Below are positions 46,904-56,858 of a stretch of DNA of 64,000 nucleotides, in pieces. This stretch comes from Monoplex corrugatus (taxonomy: Eukaryota; Mollusca; Gastropoda; Littorinimorpha; Ranellidae). The stretch spans positions 34,216,298 through 34,280,297 of the forward strand of contig CM060307.1 in assembly GCA_030674185.1 (NCBI GenBank), given 5' to 3'. Below the pieces are notes generated by a model, which was given only the letters and a program-made list of their open reading frames with translations, was not told the origin of the DNA and did no database searches. The stretch's first letter is position 1; each line of letters begins with the position of its first letter. The position numbers and the translations under genes were made by a program.

Positions 46904-47232
46904 AACTCCACAGATGTTTGGAGGTTGAAGTTTGGAGTTTGTTAAAAAGAGATTCAATTCGTTCGGGCTACTCCATAAGTGTTCCACCCAAATTGCCATC
47001 AATTATCTGGCAGACTCCATCAGCCAATGAGAACCCTATGCGCTGGCAAGGTCTTGAAATGGGGACAGGAAGAAAGAGACCTACAAAGCAATCAGCTGCC
47101 ACTATCAAGAATGATGGAAACTTAAATTAAGAGGGACAGGGAACTGACCAATTTTTAATGTTGCAGGCTGGCATTGAACTCCAGACATCTGCTCTTCAGT
47201 CCATGACCTTGTCACAAGAACAAAACAACCAG
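46904..47232 (-). repeat. Family 4 tRNA-like repeat, minus orientation
   Basis: Reverse complement of the 41411 copy: TTGGAGTTTGTTAAAAAGAG, CTCCATAAGTGTTCCACCCA, TCTGGCAGACTCCATCAG, CGCTGGCAAGGTCTTGAAAT, TTTTTAATGTTGCAGGCTGG and TTGAACTCCAGACATCTGC. Confidence 0.75.
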
Positions 47233-47769
47233 TCCGCGCAGAATTCTGCCCAAAAGACCGGGCAGCAGTGTAGTCTTCTCTGGCGGGTGGTACCACGACA
47301 GCACGACACCTCTGGCTTCTGCAGACTTCCTGGGCTGAATGAACTCGGGTTTGCCAGAGTACAGAAGAGTCAAGATGTGTAGCGAGGGGCCAGTGGCACT
47401 GAGATGACGTTGAAGATGAAGAAAAAAGAAGCGACATGGACATAGCAGCGGGAAAACAAGAAAGCCAAAGCCACAACCCAAAGTAATCCTAATTTCTAAC
47501 AATCTCTAATCTTACACAAAAATACAATCTCCAATCTTATGCAAAAAAAAAAAAAAAAAAAAAATCATGTAGAAAATTAAGAATCCGTACTTCTCAAAGT
47601 CACTGTGACCTTGAAGAGTTACCATCATAAGCTCGGCAATGTATGCTTACACATCTTGTTTACAGATAGATAATCAGATAAACAAAAAGACAGACATTTC
47701 TCTGGTTTTAATTTGTACCTAAGCACTTGCCTTTTGTTAATCTGAATTATCTTAAGCCTTTGTCATAGA
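47233..47769. other. Intergenic, no gene recognised
   Basis: Includes an A20 run at about 47543-47564. Open frames on both strands at 47105-47502 run into the adjacent repeat and show no domain. Confidence 0.4.
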
Positions 47770-48168
47770 CACATGTATTTTTCTTGTATTAACTTGAGGC
47801 AGTTGTTACAGACATACAATTTTCTTGTATTAACTTGAGGCAGTTGTTACAGACATACAATTTTCCTTGTATTAACTTGAGGCAGTTGTTACAGACATAC
47901 AATTTTCTTGTATTAACTTGAGGCAGTTGTTACAGACATACAATTTTCTTGTATTAACTTGAGGCAGTTGTTACAGACATACAATTTTCTTGTATTAACT
48001 TGAGGCAGTTGTTACAGACATACAATTTTCTTGTATTAACTTGAGGCAGTTGTTACAGACATACAATTTTCTTGTATTAACTTGAGGCAGTTGTTACAGA
48101 CATACAATTTTCTTGTATTAACTTGAGGCAGTTGTTACAGACATACAATTTTCTTGTATTAACTTGAA
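47770..48168 (+). repeat. 41-bp minisatellite, nine near-identical units
   Basis: The unit is ACTTGAGGCAGTTGTTACAG then ACATACAATTTTCTTGTATT and A. Nine units are almost identical; one has an extra C. Diverged half-units flank both sides. Such low divergence implies recent expansion or gene-conversion-like homogenisation. Confidence 0.97.
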
Positions 48169-48230
48169 CAGCTTGTCTAAGTCTCTACGTTTTAGAGACA
48201 TTTGGCATTTTAAGTTCATAACATTGGGAT

Positions 48231-48235
<5 letters not shown>

Positions 48236-48327
<92 letters not shown>

Positions 48328-48412
48328 CAGAGAAACAGAGACAGAGAGACAGAGACAGAGAGACAGAGAGACAGAGAGAGACAGAGACAGAGAGACAGAG
48401 ACAAAGAGAGAA
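48236..48412 (+). repeat. (GT)n followed by (AGAC/GAGA)n
   Basis: GT repeats to about 48295, then AGAC/AGAG repeats. Open frames on both strands are artefacts. Confidence 0.95.
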
Positions 48413-48789
48413 GGGTTGGAGGGTGGGTAGATAAAATGAGAGACAAGACGGGCTTGTCACCAGTCTGCCTCCATGGCCTATCAGTTGACAGGCACCAGTT
48501 CTGACGAACTGTAAAGCAAAGCGTCTGCAGGGTGTCCTGTTACCGTGCGGGTGGAAAACGTATTCGCACGAAGTCCTTCAACGGGTGAAGAAGCAGACGA
48601 ACAAATCTCTCGCCTGTAATCTGAGCAGGACTGGTCACAGAAGGTGAACACCTCGCGAAAATCAGTGACAAGAAACACGACGCGTTGGGATGGTCAGCGG
48701 AGGTGGAAGAAAAGACACGTCGAGATAGTTTACAGCTTGTGTCTTGGTTTTTGCGATCTTGACGTGGGTTCTAACGACGACGTTTTCCT
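48413..48789. other. Intergenic, no gene recognised
   Basis: No feature seen. Confidence 0.4.
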
Positions 48790-49238
48790 GGGTTTTTTTT
48801 CCTCCCCATCCTATTTTTACGCCGCTTTAATAAGCATAGAATCTGTGACAAATTTTCACAATGCCATGATGATGATGATGACAATGATGATGATGAGGCG
48901 GATGGGAATCATGCGCTACGGAGTTCCATTCTAGGACTTTAGATTCTAGACTCTAAGCTGCGTGACGAGGCTGTACTTTACGCTTACTTTCATGATATTA
49001 TCCTTGAGTTCAACAGGACCGAGAGATACAGATCCCTGTGGGTTTGGTCAAGATATTCAAGCAACACCATCAATGACGCATCCGTCAGGTGGATGAGACT
49101 CGAATGTGTCGTGGCCGTCTTCATAATGAGCCCATAAGCTCAGGTCATCAGAGGGCAGGTTCCATTGGGGCTTAAAATCCCGCTATGATTTTGACTGGAC
49201 TTGTAGGATTCGAACCCACAACCTTCTAAGCATTGGTT
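48790..49238 (-). mobile_element. Family 3 tRNA-derived SINE
   Basis: The minus-strand head has GTTGTGGGTTCGAATCCTAC, an excellent box B; the box A region (GACTAGTACAACAACC) is weak. The body matches the family (CGAGTCTCATCCACCTGACG, TTGCTTGAATATCTTGACC), followed by a (CAT)n stretch. Confidence 0.75.
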
Positions 49239-49500
49239 GTTGTACTAGTCATAACGACAAGCTTTTCGTTTTGCATTACTTCCGCCGGAAGTACACTTGC
49301 ACAGACGATAACTGCAGTGGGATTTTATTTGTTGTTGAGACATCTGAACATTAGTGATCCTGTATCGTATTTGTTGATTTGGATTGTTTGTGTTGTTGTC
49401 ATGACAGTCATAAGCAAAACAAAGATTAGATGTTGGGATGGATATTTGGGTTGTCTCAGGCTAGCAATATTACAGATTTGGAGGCAACAATTATAAGTAA
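49239..49500 (+). repeat. Locally triplicated sequence, unit 1
   Basis: TGTTGGGATGGATATTTGGG, TTGTCTCAGGCTAGCAATAT and TTGGAGGCAACAATTATAA resemble segments at 50360-50440 and 50590-50660. A hydrophobic 87-codon frame starts at 49233, but its equivalent is closed in the other two units, so I do not call a gene. Confidence 0.5.
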
Positions 49501-49544
49501 CAGCAAAGGCCCATCGATATTAATTGATGGACCCCCCCCCCCCC

Positions 49545-50093
49545 AGGCCGTGGGGATGCCTGGGCTCTTTTATTATAGATCCCCACCTTCTGGAAATTCT
49601 GTGCTAGAAATTTCCTCTTTTGTGTCACTGTCTTTGCTTCTGCCTTGTTGTTTTGCTTTCTGTCATTTCGTCTTATCATTTTCTGCCTTGCTGTTCCAGT
49701 CACATGTATGTGTTCGATAAAGTCTTACGTCCTTTCTCTTAGGATTGATAACTGGGCACATGTATTGAGTGCATTTTTGGCTCCAGGGAAATGAGACACG
49801 CTGAAGCAATTTTAGGTAATTTAGACCTTTTTATATAAATATGTTTTAGTGTTCTAAGTTATGTTTAAATTTGTATTCAGGTATGTTTTTTTTAAATCCC
49901 CTGTGTGATAAATTGGACGGAGTGGTCAACGCCAGGGCATCTCCATAGATTATATGCTCGAATGAATTGGTATGTGTACTTTGTTCTCTTTTCGTTTTTT
50001 TTTCCTGTTGAAGTATTGTGTGTGTATGTTTTGAAAAGGTTCTAGCCCTGATATGGCTATACGCAGTCGGCTGGGCTTTAAATAACAATAACA
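49545..50093 (+). repeat. Family 1 SINE-like repeat, full length
   Basis: A clear copy: GGCCGTGGGGATGCCTGGGC, ATCCCCACCTTCTGGAAATT, GTTCGATAAAGTCTTACGTC, AAATTGGACGGAGTGGTCAA and CGGCTGGGCTTTAAATAACA. It has split the triplicated region between units 1 and 2. Confidence 0.85.
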
Positions 50094-50440
50094 GTAATTG
50101 ATGGAAGTAGATCAAAACTAGCTGAAATGTTATTCAGATAAGTTGGTGAAGCAATGGTACAAGCTTCTATGTGGATTGCTGGATTTGGAGTCTTCGTGCC
50201 GTTATTGTTAAGGCAATACAAAAAAAAACAACCCAAAAAAACCCCAAAAACAAACGAACAAAAACAAAACAAAACAAATAACAGAAAACAAAACAAAACA
50301 AACAAAACAAAACAAAACAAAAAACAAACAAACAAACAAAAAAAAAAAAATCCCAGATAAATGCTGGGATGATTATTTTCGTTGGTTAGGGTGGTAATGT
50401 TAAACATTTGGATGCAACAATAAAAAAAATACGGCAGGGG
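50094..50440 (+). repeat. Locally triplicated sequence, unit 2
   Basis: GTACAAGCTTCTATGTGGAT and, after an A/C-rich insert (50218-50352), TGCTGGGATGATTATTTTCG and AACATTTGGATGCAACAATA. Confidence 0.65.
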
Positions 50441-50454
50441 TGTCATAAAGTGCC

Positions 50455-50700
50455 AGTTGCTGCGATCGACACAAGCGGAAATGTTTGGTTAAGCTGATGA
50501 AGCAGTGGTAGAAGCTTCTATGTGGATATATGACTTCGAATGTTCGTGTAGTTATTGTTGATGTAATCATACAAAAGCAAAGAAATGAATGTTAGCATGG
50601 ATATTTTGGTTGGCTTAGGCTGGTAATGTTAACATTTTGGATGCAAAAATATTAAAATACAGCAGGGTTTCATCAGTGTCAACTGTGAGGAGAATGACCC
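50455..50700 (+). repeat. Locally triplicated sequence, unit 3
   Basis: GTAGAAGCTTCTATGTGGAT, TGGATATTTTGGTTGGCTTA and AACATTTTGGATGCAAAAAT parallel unit 2 without the A/C insert. It is followed at about 50725 by TGTCATAATTTTATACATGA, also seen near 25900. Confidence 0.65.
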
Positions 50701-50820
50701 AGAAAATACAAAATCTGGATTATCTGTCATAATTTTATACATGAAGGGAGATAGTCAGCATGGTTCGACCATCTTCCTTTTTGTCGCTCTGTTTGGCTGA
50801 TGCAATTGCTGTTGTAGTTA

Positions 50821-51095
50821 TCTGTTTGTTATTGTTTGTTTTAGTTGTTTAACGAGTGTAGCTAGGAGTTTAGGGACAGTCACGCTTTCCTGTGGGCGAT
50901 CCGATCATGACAGAATAAACGGATTGGAAGCATCGATCAAACTGAATGATGCGGCTGAGGAGAACTAGTGAGCTATTTAAAGGAGACTCCAGGCGAAATG
51001 GGAGGTTAAGACGGAGAAGTTTGTCATTACCTCCCATCTTGTCCTTCTCTGTTGAAGTGTCACTTGTATTTGGAACCCTGGCCTCCTTTTGCTTC
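50821..51095 (+). repeat. Family 6 repeat, copy 1
   Basis: AGTGTAGCTAGGAGTTTAGG, CGATCCGATCATGACAGAAT, GAAGCATCGATCAAACTGAA, GGAGACTCCAGGCGAAATGG and CCCTGGCCTCCTTTTGCTTC. It ends exactly where a family 1 copy begins. Confidence 0.7.
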
Positions 51096-51646
51096 CCCCC
51101 GTGGGGATGCCGGGGTTCTTTCAACATGAATAATGTTCCCACCTTCTGGAAAGTCTTTGCTAGAATTTTCCTCTTTTCTGTCAATCTCTTTATTGTTTTT
51201 TTTTTCTTCCTCCTTTGCTTTCTGTCATTTCCTCCTATTCTTCCTATAATTTTCTGCCTTTCTGGTCCATTCGCCTGCATGTGTTCGATAAAGTCTTACA
51301 TACTTCCTCTTAGGATTGATAATAGGGTACATGCATTAAGTGCATTTTTGGCTCCAGGGAAATAAAATACGCGGAAGCAATTTTAGAAAGCTTAGCCCCG
51401 TTGTATATATATGTTTTAGTGCCCTTCGTTATGTTTAAATTTGTATTAAGGTATATTTTTTAAATCCCTTGTGTGATAAGTTGGACGGAGTGGTCAACGC
51501 CAGGGAGCATTTCCATAGATTATAATATTATGCGCGATTGCATGTGTAATTGTCTTTTCCTTTTTCTTTCCTGTTGAAGTATTGTATAATGTTTTGAAAC
51601 GGTTATAGCCCTGATTTGGCTCTACGCAATCGCTTGGCCTTAAATG
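51096..51646 (+). repeat. Family 1 SINE-like repeat, full length
   Basis: CCCCCGTGGGGATGCCGGGG, TGTTCCCACCTTCTGGAAAG, GTTCGATAAAGTCTTACATA, AAGTTGGACGGAGTGGTCAA and TCGCTTGGCCTTAAATGAAA in order. It is inserted into or beside family 6 copy 1. Confidence 0.85.
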
Positions 51647-51747
51647 AAAACACCAATAGCATCCTTTTGCTTCATCCCAAGTATTGTCAGAAATATGATA
51701 AGAAGACACGCTGTCATCAGGTTCAACTCTCAAAAGGGCCACGGTGT

Positions 51748-51825
51748 ATGTCTGGCTCTTTGGCTAAGTGGTTAGAATGTCATACTTATAACGCAGTAAT
51801 TGTGAGTTCGACCTTTGGGCAGGTC
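51748..51825 (+). ncRNA. tRNA-Ile(UAU)-like SINE head or tRNA pseudogene
   Basis: Box A TTTGGCTAAGTGGTTAGA, an anticodon-loop-like CTTATAAC (UAU) and box B GTGAGTTCGACC occur at tRNA-like spacing. The acceptor stem does not pair, so it is not a working tRNA. A pyrimidine-rich stretch and a family 4 repeat follow. Confidence 0.55.
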
Positions 51826-51870
51826 ACACTTTTTTCTTCTTCTTCTTTTTCTTTTTTCCACCTTTTTGTA

Positions 51871-52300
51871 GGCTGGTTGGTTGTTTCGACAGAGCCATGA
51901 GCTCAGTGTCTGACATCTCGAGTTTAATCTTGGCCAGCAACACTAAACTTTGTCTGTTCGCTGCTGGTCTTAATGTATCCATCATTCTGGTGATATCAGC
52001 TTAGTCTCTCATAGGTACCTCTGCACCGCTTTCCATTTCAAAATTTTATCAGCACAAAGGGTTTTGCGCAGGCCCGGGGAGTCTGCCATGAAAGTGTTTT
52101 CAGATTTAGGTGGAGCACATATGGAAGGGCAAAGTCTTGAAATGGGGAGAGGGGAAGAGGAAGCTATACAACACTAACTACCGAAACAATGGAAACATTA
52201 AGATGAGCTGCAAACAGGCCAGTGTTTAATGTTGCAGGCTGGGATTAAACTCGAGATATCAGATCTTGAGTCCATGGCTTTATCAAAAGAACCAACCAGC
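51871..52300. repeat. Inverted pair of family 4 repeats (foldback)
   Basis: The + arm starts GGCTGGTTGGTTGTTTCGAC and the minus arm ends TCAAAAGAACCAACCAGC. Between them are CTCGAGTTTAATCTTGGCC and its inverted match GGCTGGGATTAAACTCGAG. The two copies meet near 52130, so a transcript would fold into a long hairpin. Confidence 0.75.
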
Positions 52301-52689
52301 TCAAGAAAGCAGTGTACGTCAGGTCGGCAGTCCATTCACAAATGAATGGGCATCTAACCCCGCTAAGAACTGGGGAAGGCAAAGCAGTGAGAAAGAGGAA
52401 AAGGACCTACCCTCAAAAAGCTGACTTAAGAGTTCTAGGCTTCTACCACCTCACTCAGGTCTGTAATGAACTTGGGACTATGAGAATACCTTTGCCTTCC
52501 TACTTGCCTGTGTGATTTTTTGTTTTATGTCCATTTCTTTGGGACCTAATTTGTTTCACCATTTTCTGTTGTTTTAATACAGGAAAAAGTTTAGACAGGC
52601 AACAGCAGGTGTGTGAGTGGGCCTTATGTGTTTATATCTGTACCGTTTGAAAGTAAAGTTTCTTTTCATTTTCATTTTAACGTTCGTCT
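52301..52689. other. Intergenic, no gene recognised
   Basis: No feature seen. Confidence 0.35.
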
Positions 52690-52850
52690 TTTGTTTATTG
52701 TTGTTATTGCTTGTTGTCGTTTGTTTTGTTTTGTTTCCTGTAATGAGTGCGGCTAGGATTTACAGACAGCCACGGTTCCCAAAGGGCAGTCTGATCCTGA
52801 CAGAGAAAAAGAATCGGAAGCATCAATCAATCTGACTGATGCAGGTGAAC
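52690..52850 (+). repeat. Family 6 repeat, copy 2 (partial)
   Basis: GAGTGCGGCTAGGATTTACA, CAGTCTGATCCTGACAGAGA and GAAGCATCAATCAATCTGAC match copy 1. Confidence 0.65.
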
Positions 52851-53343
52851 AGAAAAGTTAGGTTTCAAGCGGATATCAGAAGGAAATGAGACGAGGGGGA
52901 TATTCAACGCAAAGGTGAAATGTGTCCTATTAGGAGCAAAGGTTAACAAAATCACTCATCGGCAAACGCCAGATTTTCGTCAATAAATTCGTGAGATACA
53001 TCATCGGCATTGTGTCCGGAAAAATATCAAGTACTAACTGACAAAAACTTCAGTTCAAGTTTTGTCAGTAAGGATTTTCAGTGCCTCTGCTTCTTTCCCT
53101 TGTTCGTCTGATTTCCATTGGTTTAGACTGATCTATAGCGTCTGTTTATCCGCCTGTCTGTTGCTTGGCTGGGATAGAGATAGAGCTTAAGATTTACAAA
53201 TTTAGCTGTATGGTTTCAGGTTTGCTTTGAGAATGAGCAAACATCGCGAATATAGCCTCTAGTATAATACAGATATAAATGAGTATCTGACCATGTTTGG
53301 TAGTGGGGAAAGGAAAGAGTATAATACTATTGGAGTTTGGCCC
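52851..53343. other. Intergenic; includes a second duplicated piece
   Basis: 53090-53165 (TTTAGACTGATCTATAGCGT and CTGTTTATCCGCCTGTCTG) resembles 56580-56705 (TTTAGATCGATCTGTAGGAT), another sign of larger duplicated blocks. Confidence 0.45.
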
Positions 53344-53755
53344 TTCAAAAATCGTTGTGGGATTTTTCGGCTCTAGTGGCTCCTAACCCGAGTTGGGTGT
53401 GCTATGGGCTCATTGGGAAGATTGGGACCACACAATCGAGTCTCATCCACTTCACGGATACGTCATTGGAGGGTGTTGCTCAAATCTTCTCACCAGCAAG
53501 GTAAGTGTCTGTATCTCCCGGGCCTGGTTGACGCCGGGATGTATTACGATAGTATGCGTAGAGTACAGTCCTGTCACGCAGTCTCAATCCTAGATAGAAC
53601 TCCATAGCATCATGATTATCATCCTCATCGACATCATTATCATCACATTGTAAAAACTGTTCCAGGTTTTGTAGCCATTGAGGTGGCGTAGAAAATGGGA
53701 CGAAAAAAACAAACAAATAAAAAGTGAGCACGAAGGTAGCCTCCCCGAGTGCAAA
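53344..53755 (+). mobile_element. Family 3 SINE, + orientation, tRNA head missing
   Basis: TTGTGGGATTTTTCGGCTCT, GAGTCTCATCCACTTCACGG, GGCCTGGTTGACGCCGGGAT, CTCCATAGCATCATGATTAT and AGGTAGCCTCCCCGAGTGCA in order. It shows the family's full 3' end clearly. Confidence 0.8.
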
Positions 53756-54064
53756 GAAGAAGTTGTGGCAGCTAAAGGCTAGGCTGGGATTGAACTCCAG
53801 AGGTTTATCAAAAGAGGTTTGACCCCCCCCCCCAAAAAAAAAAAAAAATCTGCTTTAGGGCATGATACTTTAAGAACTGACTAACTGAAAGGGAGAGAAA
53901 AAGGAAGAAAACTGGGACCCGTCTGTACAAAAGCTGATTTGAGAACTTTTGACACCTCGCTCAGGACTTAAGGTTATGGGACTGCATTTAACGTTGTTAC
54001 TTGTCTGTTGATCAGTGTATCTGTCTTTTCTGCCCCTGTGCGTGTGTGTAACCTATACATGGGG
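53756..54064. repeat. Family 4 fragment and homopolymers
   Basis: 53775-53825 carries GGCTGGGATTGAACTCCAGA and TTTATCAAAAGAG, a minus-strand family 4 head. It is followed by C10 and A15 runs. Confidence 0.5.
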
Positions 54065-54122
<58 letters not shown>

Positions 54123-54365
54123 TGTGTGTGTGTGGTGTGTGTGTGTAGCCTATATATGGGCGTTTGTGTGGATGTGTGTGTATGTGCGTGCGTGCGTGCG
54201 TGCGTGTGTGTGTATGTATGTTGTGTGTGTGTGTGGTGTGGTGTGTGGCGTAGCCTATATATGGGTGTTTTGTGTGTGTGTGTGTGGCCTATATAAGGGC
54301 GTTTGTGTGGATGTGTGTGTGTATGTGCGTGCGCGGCGCGCGCGCGCGTGTGTGTGTGTGTGTTG
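54065..54365 (+). repeat. (GT)n microsatellite with a CCTATATATGGGCGTTTG-like unit
   Basis: GT repeats broken by a recurring AGCCTATATATGGGYGTTTG block (four times) and GTGCGTGC runs. The arrangement is a compound minisatellite with units of about 60-110 bp. Confidence 0.9.
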
Positions 54366-54384
54366 CCTGCGTCTGTGTGTTTGC

Positions 54385-54785
54385 TGTGGTTATCGCTGTT
54401 GTTTGTCTTTTTTATTTAACAAATGCTTAGGGTTTATAGATAGCGAAGCTTGCCTCATTGCGTTATGGTCCCAACCCAGAAAACAAACCGAAAACATCAA
54501 TCAAGCTGACTAGGGTAGCTCGAAAGAATAAAATGAGTGAGCTATTTTAAGGGTACTTCAGGCGAAATGGGGGGGAGGGGGGAGGGGAGGGAGGGGAGGA
54601 GGTGAATCATTGAATCATTTTGTCGTCTCCTGCCCTTGTTCTCTTGCGGCACCACACGTATTAAGAGCCATGGCCTCCTTTTTGTGTGCCCCTGTGAAGG
54701 TCAGACCTGATCAGACACGCTGTCTTCTATACATCAAAATGTCTTGACACATTGCAGTTACATGAATAGTGTTTTGCATATTGGT
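54385..54785 (+). repeat. Family 6 repeat, copy 3
   Basis: GCTTAGGGTTTATAGATAGC, AAAACATCAATCAAGCTGAC, GGGTACTTCAGGCGAAATGG and GCCATGGCCTCCTTTTTGTG. A G-rich run (54568-54602) sits inside. Confidence 0.7.
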
Positions 54786-55581
54786 TGACTAGGGGTATGG
54801 AGCCATGGCGAGTTCAAACCTAACCCGCAACATGAAAATGGGCGAGTGGGGTGGGGGAAGGGGGCTAGTGAAGATCCACTGGAGGACTATTCATCTTATT
54901 TTTTTCTGACTTGTTGTTTGAGTCCCTGGAAAGTTGTTGAGCATGCTAGCTTCTCTCGTTGGTCACTGCATTAGTGCACGAACACGTGCATGCCTCTTTG
55001 TGGGTAACACTCTTATCCATCATGGCCAATATGACAGCCTGGCGTGCCCTCCAGAAAGCTGACTGCAGAATAATGAGGTCTTTACGATTTCACTCACATC
55101 TCCTTACCTCCTGTGGTTCATGACCTTGCCGTGGTCCAGAAGCTTGTGTGTCCCAATGACTCAGAAGTTTGGGCTAGTAGAAGGGCCACCCGAGCCTGAC
55201 AGATCTAAGGATAAAGGCCAGACAAAGAGCAATTGCTTGTCCTACTACGGTTTGGGGGTTGGCACTGGGCTGACAACGCTGTTCCAGAAAAATTGTTTAT
55301 TATAGAAACGACACCAGCATCATTGCAATAACTTGGTCTGGGAAGATCTGTCTCCAGTGGGGTCTATAATGTAAAATGCTGGAGAAAACCTTCATGAAAA
55401 CAACATGGGACCCAAATGAAGAGAAAAGCCCTGAACCATGCCCACTGGATACTTCGCAAGAAGTCTCCAAGCATAAGTTAAGTGAGTCACAATCCACATC
55501 TCCTAAGTCTTTGGGGTTATGCGGTTTCCCTTTATCTATTACAATTAGCCTTCTTGCCTTTCTGAAGTCTTAATCAAAAAA
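54786..55581. other. Intergenic, no gene recognised
   Basis: No repeat family or domain recognised; several 60-codon frames only. Confidence 0.35.
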
Positions 55582-55820
55582 AAGGCCCCCGGGAAAAGTT
55601 AAGGTCTCTGCCACCTCAGTCCCCCACGATCCCAGGGTTATGGAACTATCTAGGTAGGACCTCAGGACCTGGCAAACTCGTGGTTTATGTGCAGACTTAA
55701 GGTTTGTGCCGTGATCATTCTGGATCTTCTTCATCACATGGCACCTGTGACGTTAGTGCGTGTGGAATTCATTCTAAGCGTGGAGACGTCATCTTGAGAA
55801 ACTGTAACTGAAACTTTACC
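55582..55820 (-). repeat. Family 5 dispersed repeat, inverted full copy
   Basis: AAGGTCTCTGCCACCTCAGT, ACGATCCCAGGGTTATGGAA, GGACCTCAGGACCTGGCAAA, GGCACCTGTGACGTTAGTGC and GTCATCTTGAGAAACTGTAA. Confidence 0.75.
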
Positions 55821-56183
55821 ACCCTTTCCAGAGTGGGAGCGAGAGAGGGATCTTTCATTCTCTCTTGGTCCAGAGACTGGACTGGACCTGGTTGGTGCGC
55901 GTTGTGTGGCTATGACCCCGGGGTTTGTCATCTCCCCACCTTGCCATTCGGTTTGTAAACAAGGTAACTGATGACTGGATCCGAATGGATCATGCAACAC
56001 ATGGACAGCCTGCCCCCCCCCTCCCCCTTTTATTTTGGTTTGTTTGATGAAATGACTATCTAGTGGCGTCGGGAGCTTGGGAGGTGATTGTCCGACGAGT
56101 GGCGAGGCATTGGTGTTCTGGGCCCCATCCACACCCATGTGGTGTTTCTTGTTAACATCTGCCTCTGTGTGCATATGCTTCGT
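55821..56183. other. Intergenic, no gene recognised
   Basis: No feature seen. Confidence 0.35.
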
Positions 56184-56560
56184 GTTGTTTGTTTGTTTGT
56201 TTGTCTTGTTTTGCAAAACGAGTACAGCCAGGGTTTAGTGGCAAGCAAATTTCCCTAAAGGCGATCTAGTTCTAAAGAATAAAACAAACTGAAAGCATTA
56301 ATCAAACGGGATTTTGCAGGTGACATGGAAAATGAGCTCTCTAAATGGAGACCCCAGGCAAACTGGGAGAAAAAGACGAATCTTTTTGTCACCCCCCCCC
56401 CCCACATGTATGTGATGCCCTGGCCTCCTTTTTGTTCCTCCCAGTGGCTGTCAGAAGTGATCAGACACGTCGTCTGCCAATAAATTAAGAGTGTCTGACC
56501 CACTGCAGTCACGTGACTTGTGCATGTATTTCGTCGAATCAAATAGTTTGGCTTTTGTCA
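56184..56560 (+). repeat. Family 6 repeat, copy 4
   Basis: AGTACAGCCAGGGTTTAGTG, GCGATCTAGTTCTAAAGAAT, GAAAGCATTAATCAAACGGG, GGAGACCCCAGGCAAACTGG and GCCCTGGCCTCCTTTTTGTT. Confidence 0.7.
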
Positions 56561-56776
56561 GGAGGATGTTTGAATGTGTCCCTTTCTTCCCTTCAGTCTT
56601 CGTCTTTATCCAACCACATTTTAAGACTGTAAGAGGAGTCTGATTTAGATCGATCTGTAGGATCTGTTTATAATAAAAATGTTTTCCGTCTGTCTGTCTA
56701 TCTCTACATATATATTCAACTTGATATGTAAGTTACCATTGTGCTAACATCTGTACTTTTGGAAAAGAAACTTTCG

Positions 56777-56858
56777 CATCATCATCATCTCATCATCATC
56801 ATCATCATCATCATCATCTCATCATCATCATCATCATCATCATCATCACCATCATCAT
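56777..56858 (+). repeat. (CAT)n microsatellite
   Basis: CATCAT repeats with occasional CTCAT, about 82 bp. Confidence 0.95.

Noticed and set aside
47105..47502. Overlapping frames of 96 and 123 codons on the minus strand
   Set aside because: They run into a family 4 repeat and have no recognised domain.
49233..49496. Hydrophobic 87-codon frame as a small membrane protein gene
   Set aside because: It lies in a locally triplicated repeat and is not open in the other two units.
51748..51825. A functional tRNA-Ile gene
   Set aside because: The acceptor stem does not pair and the T-arm is weak; only internal promoter boxes are kept.
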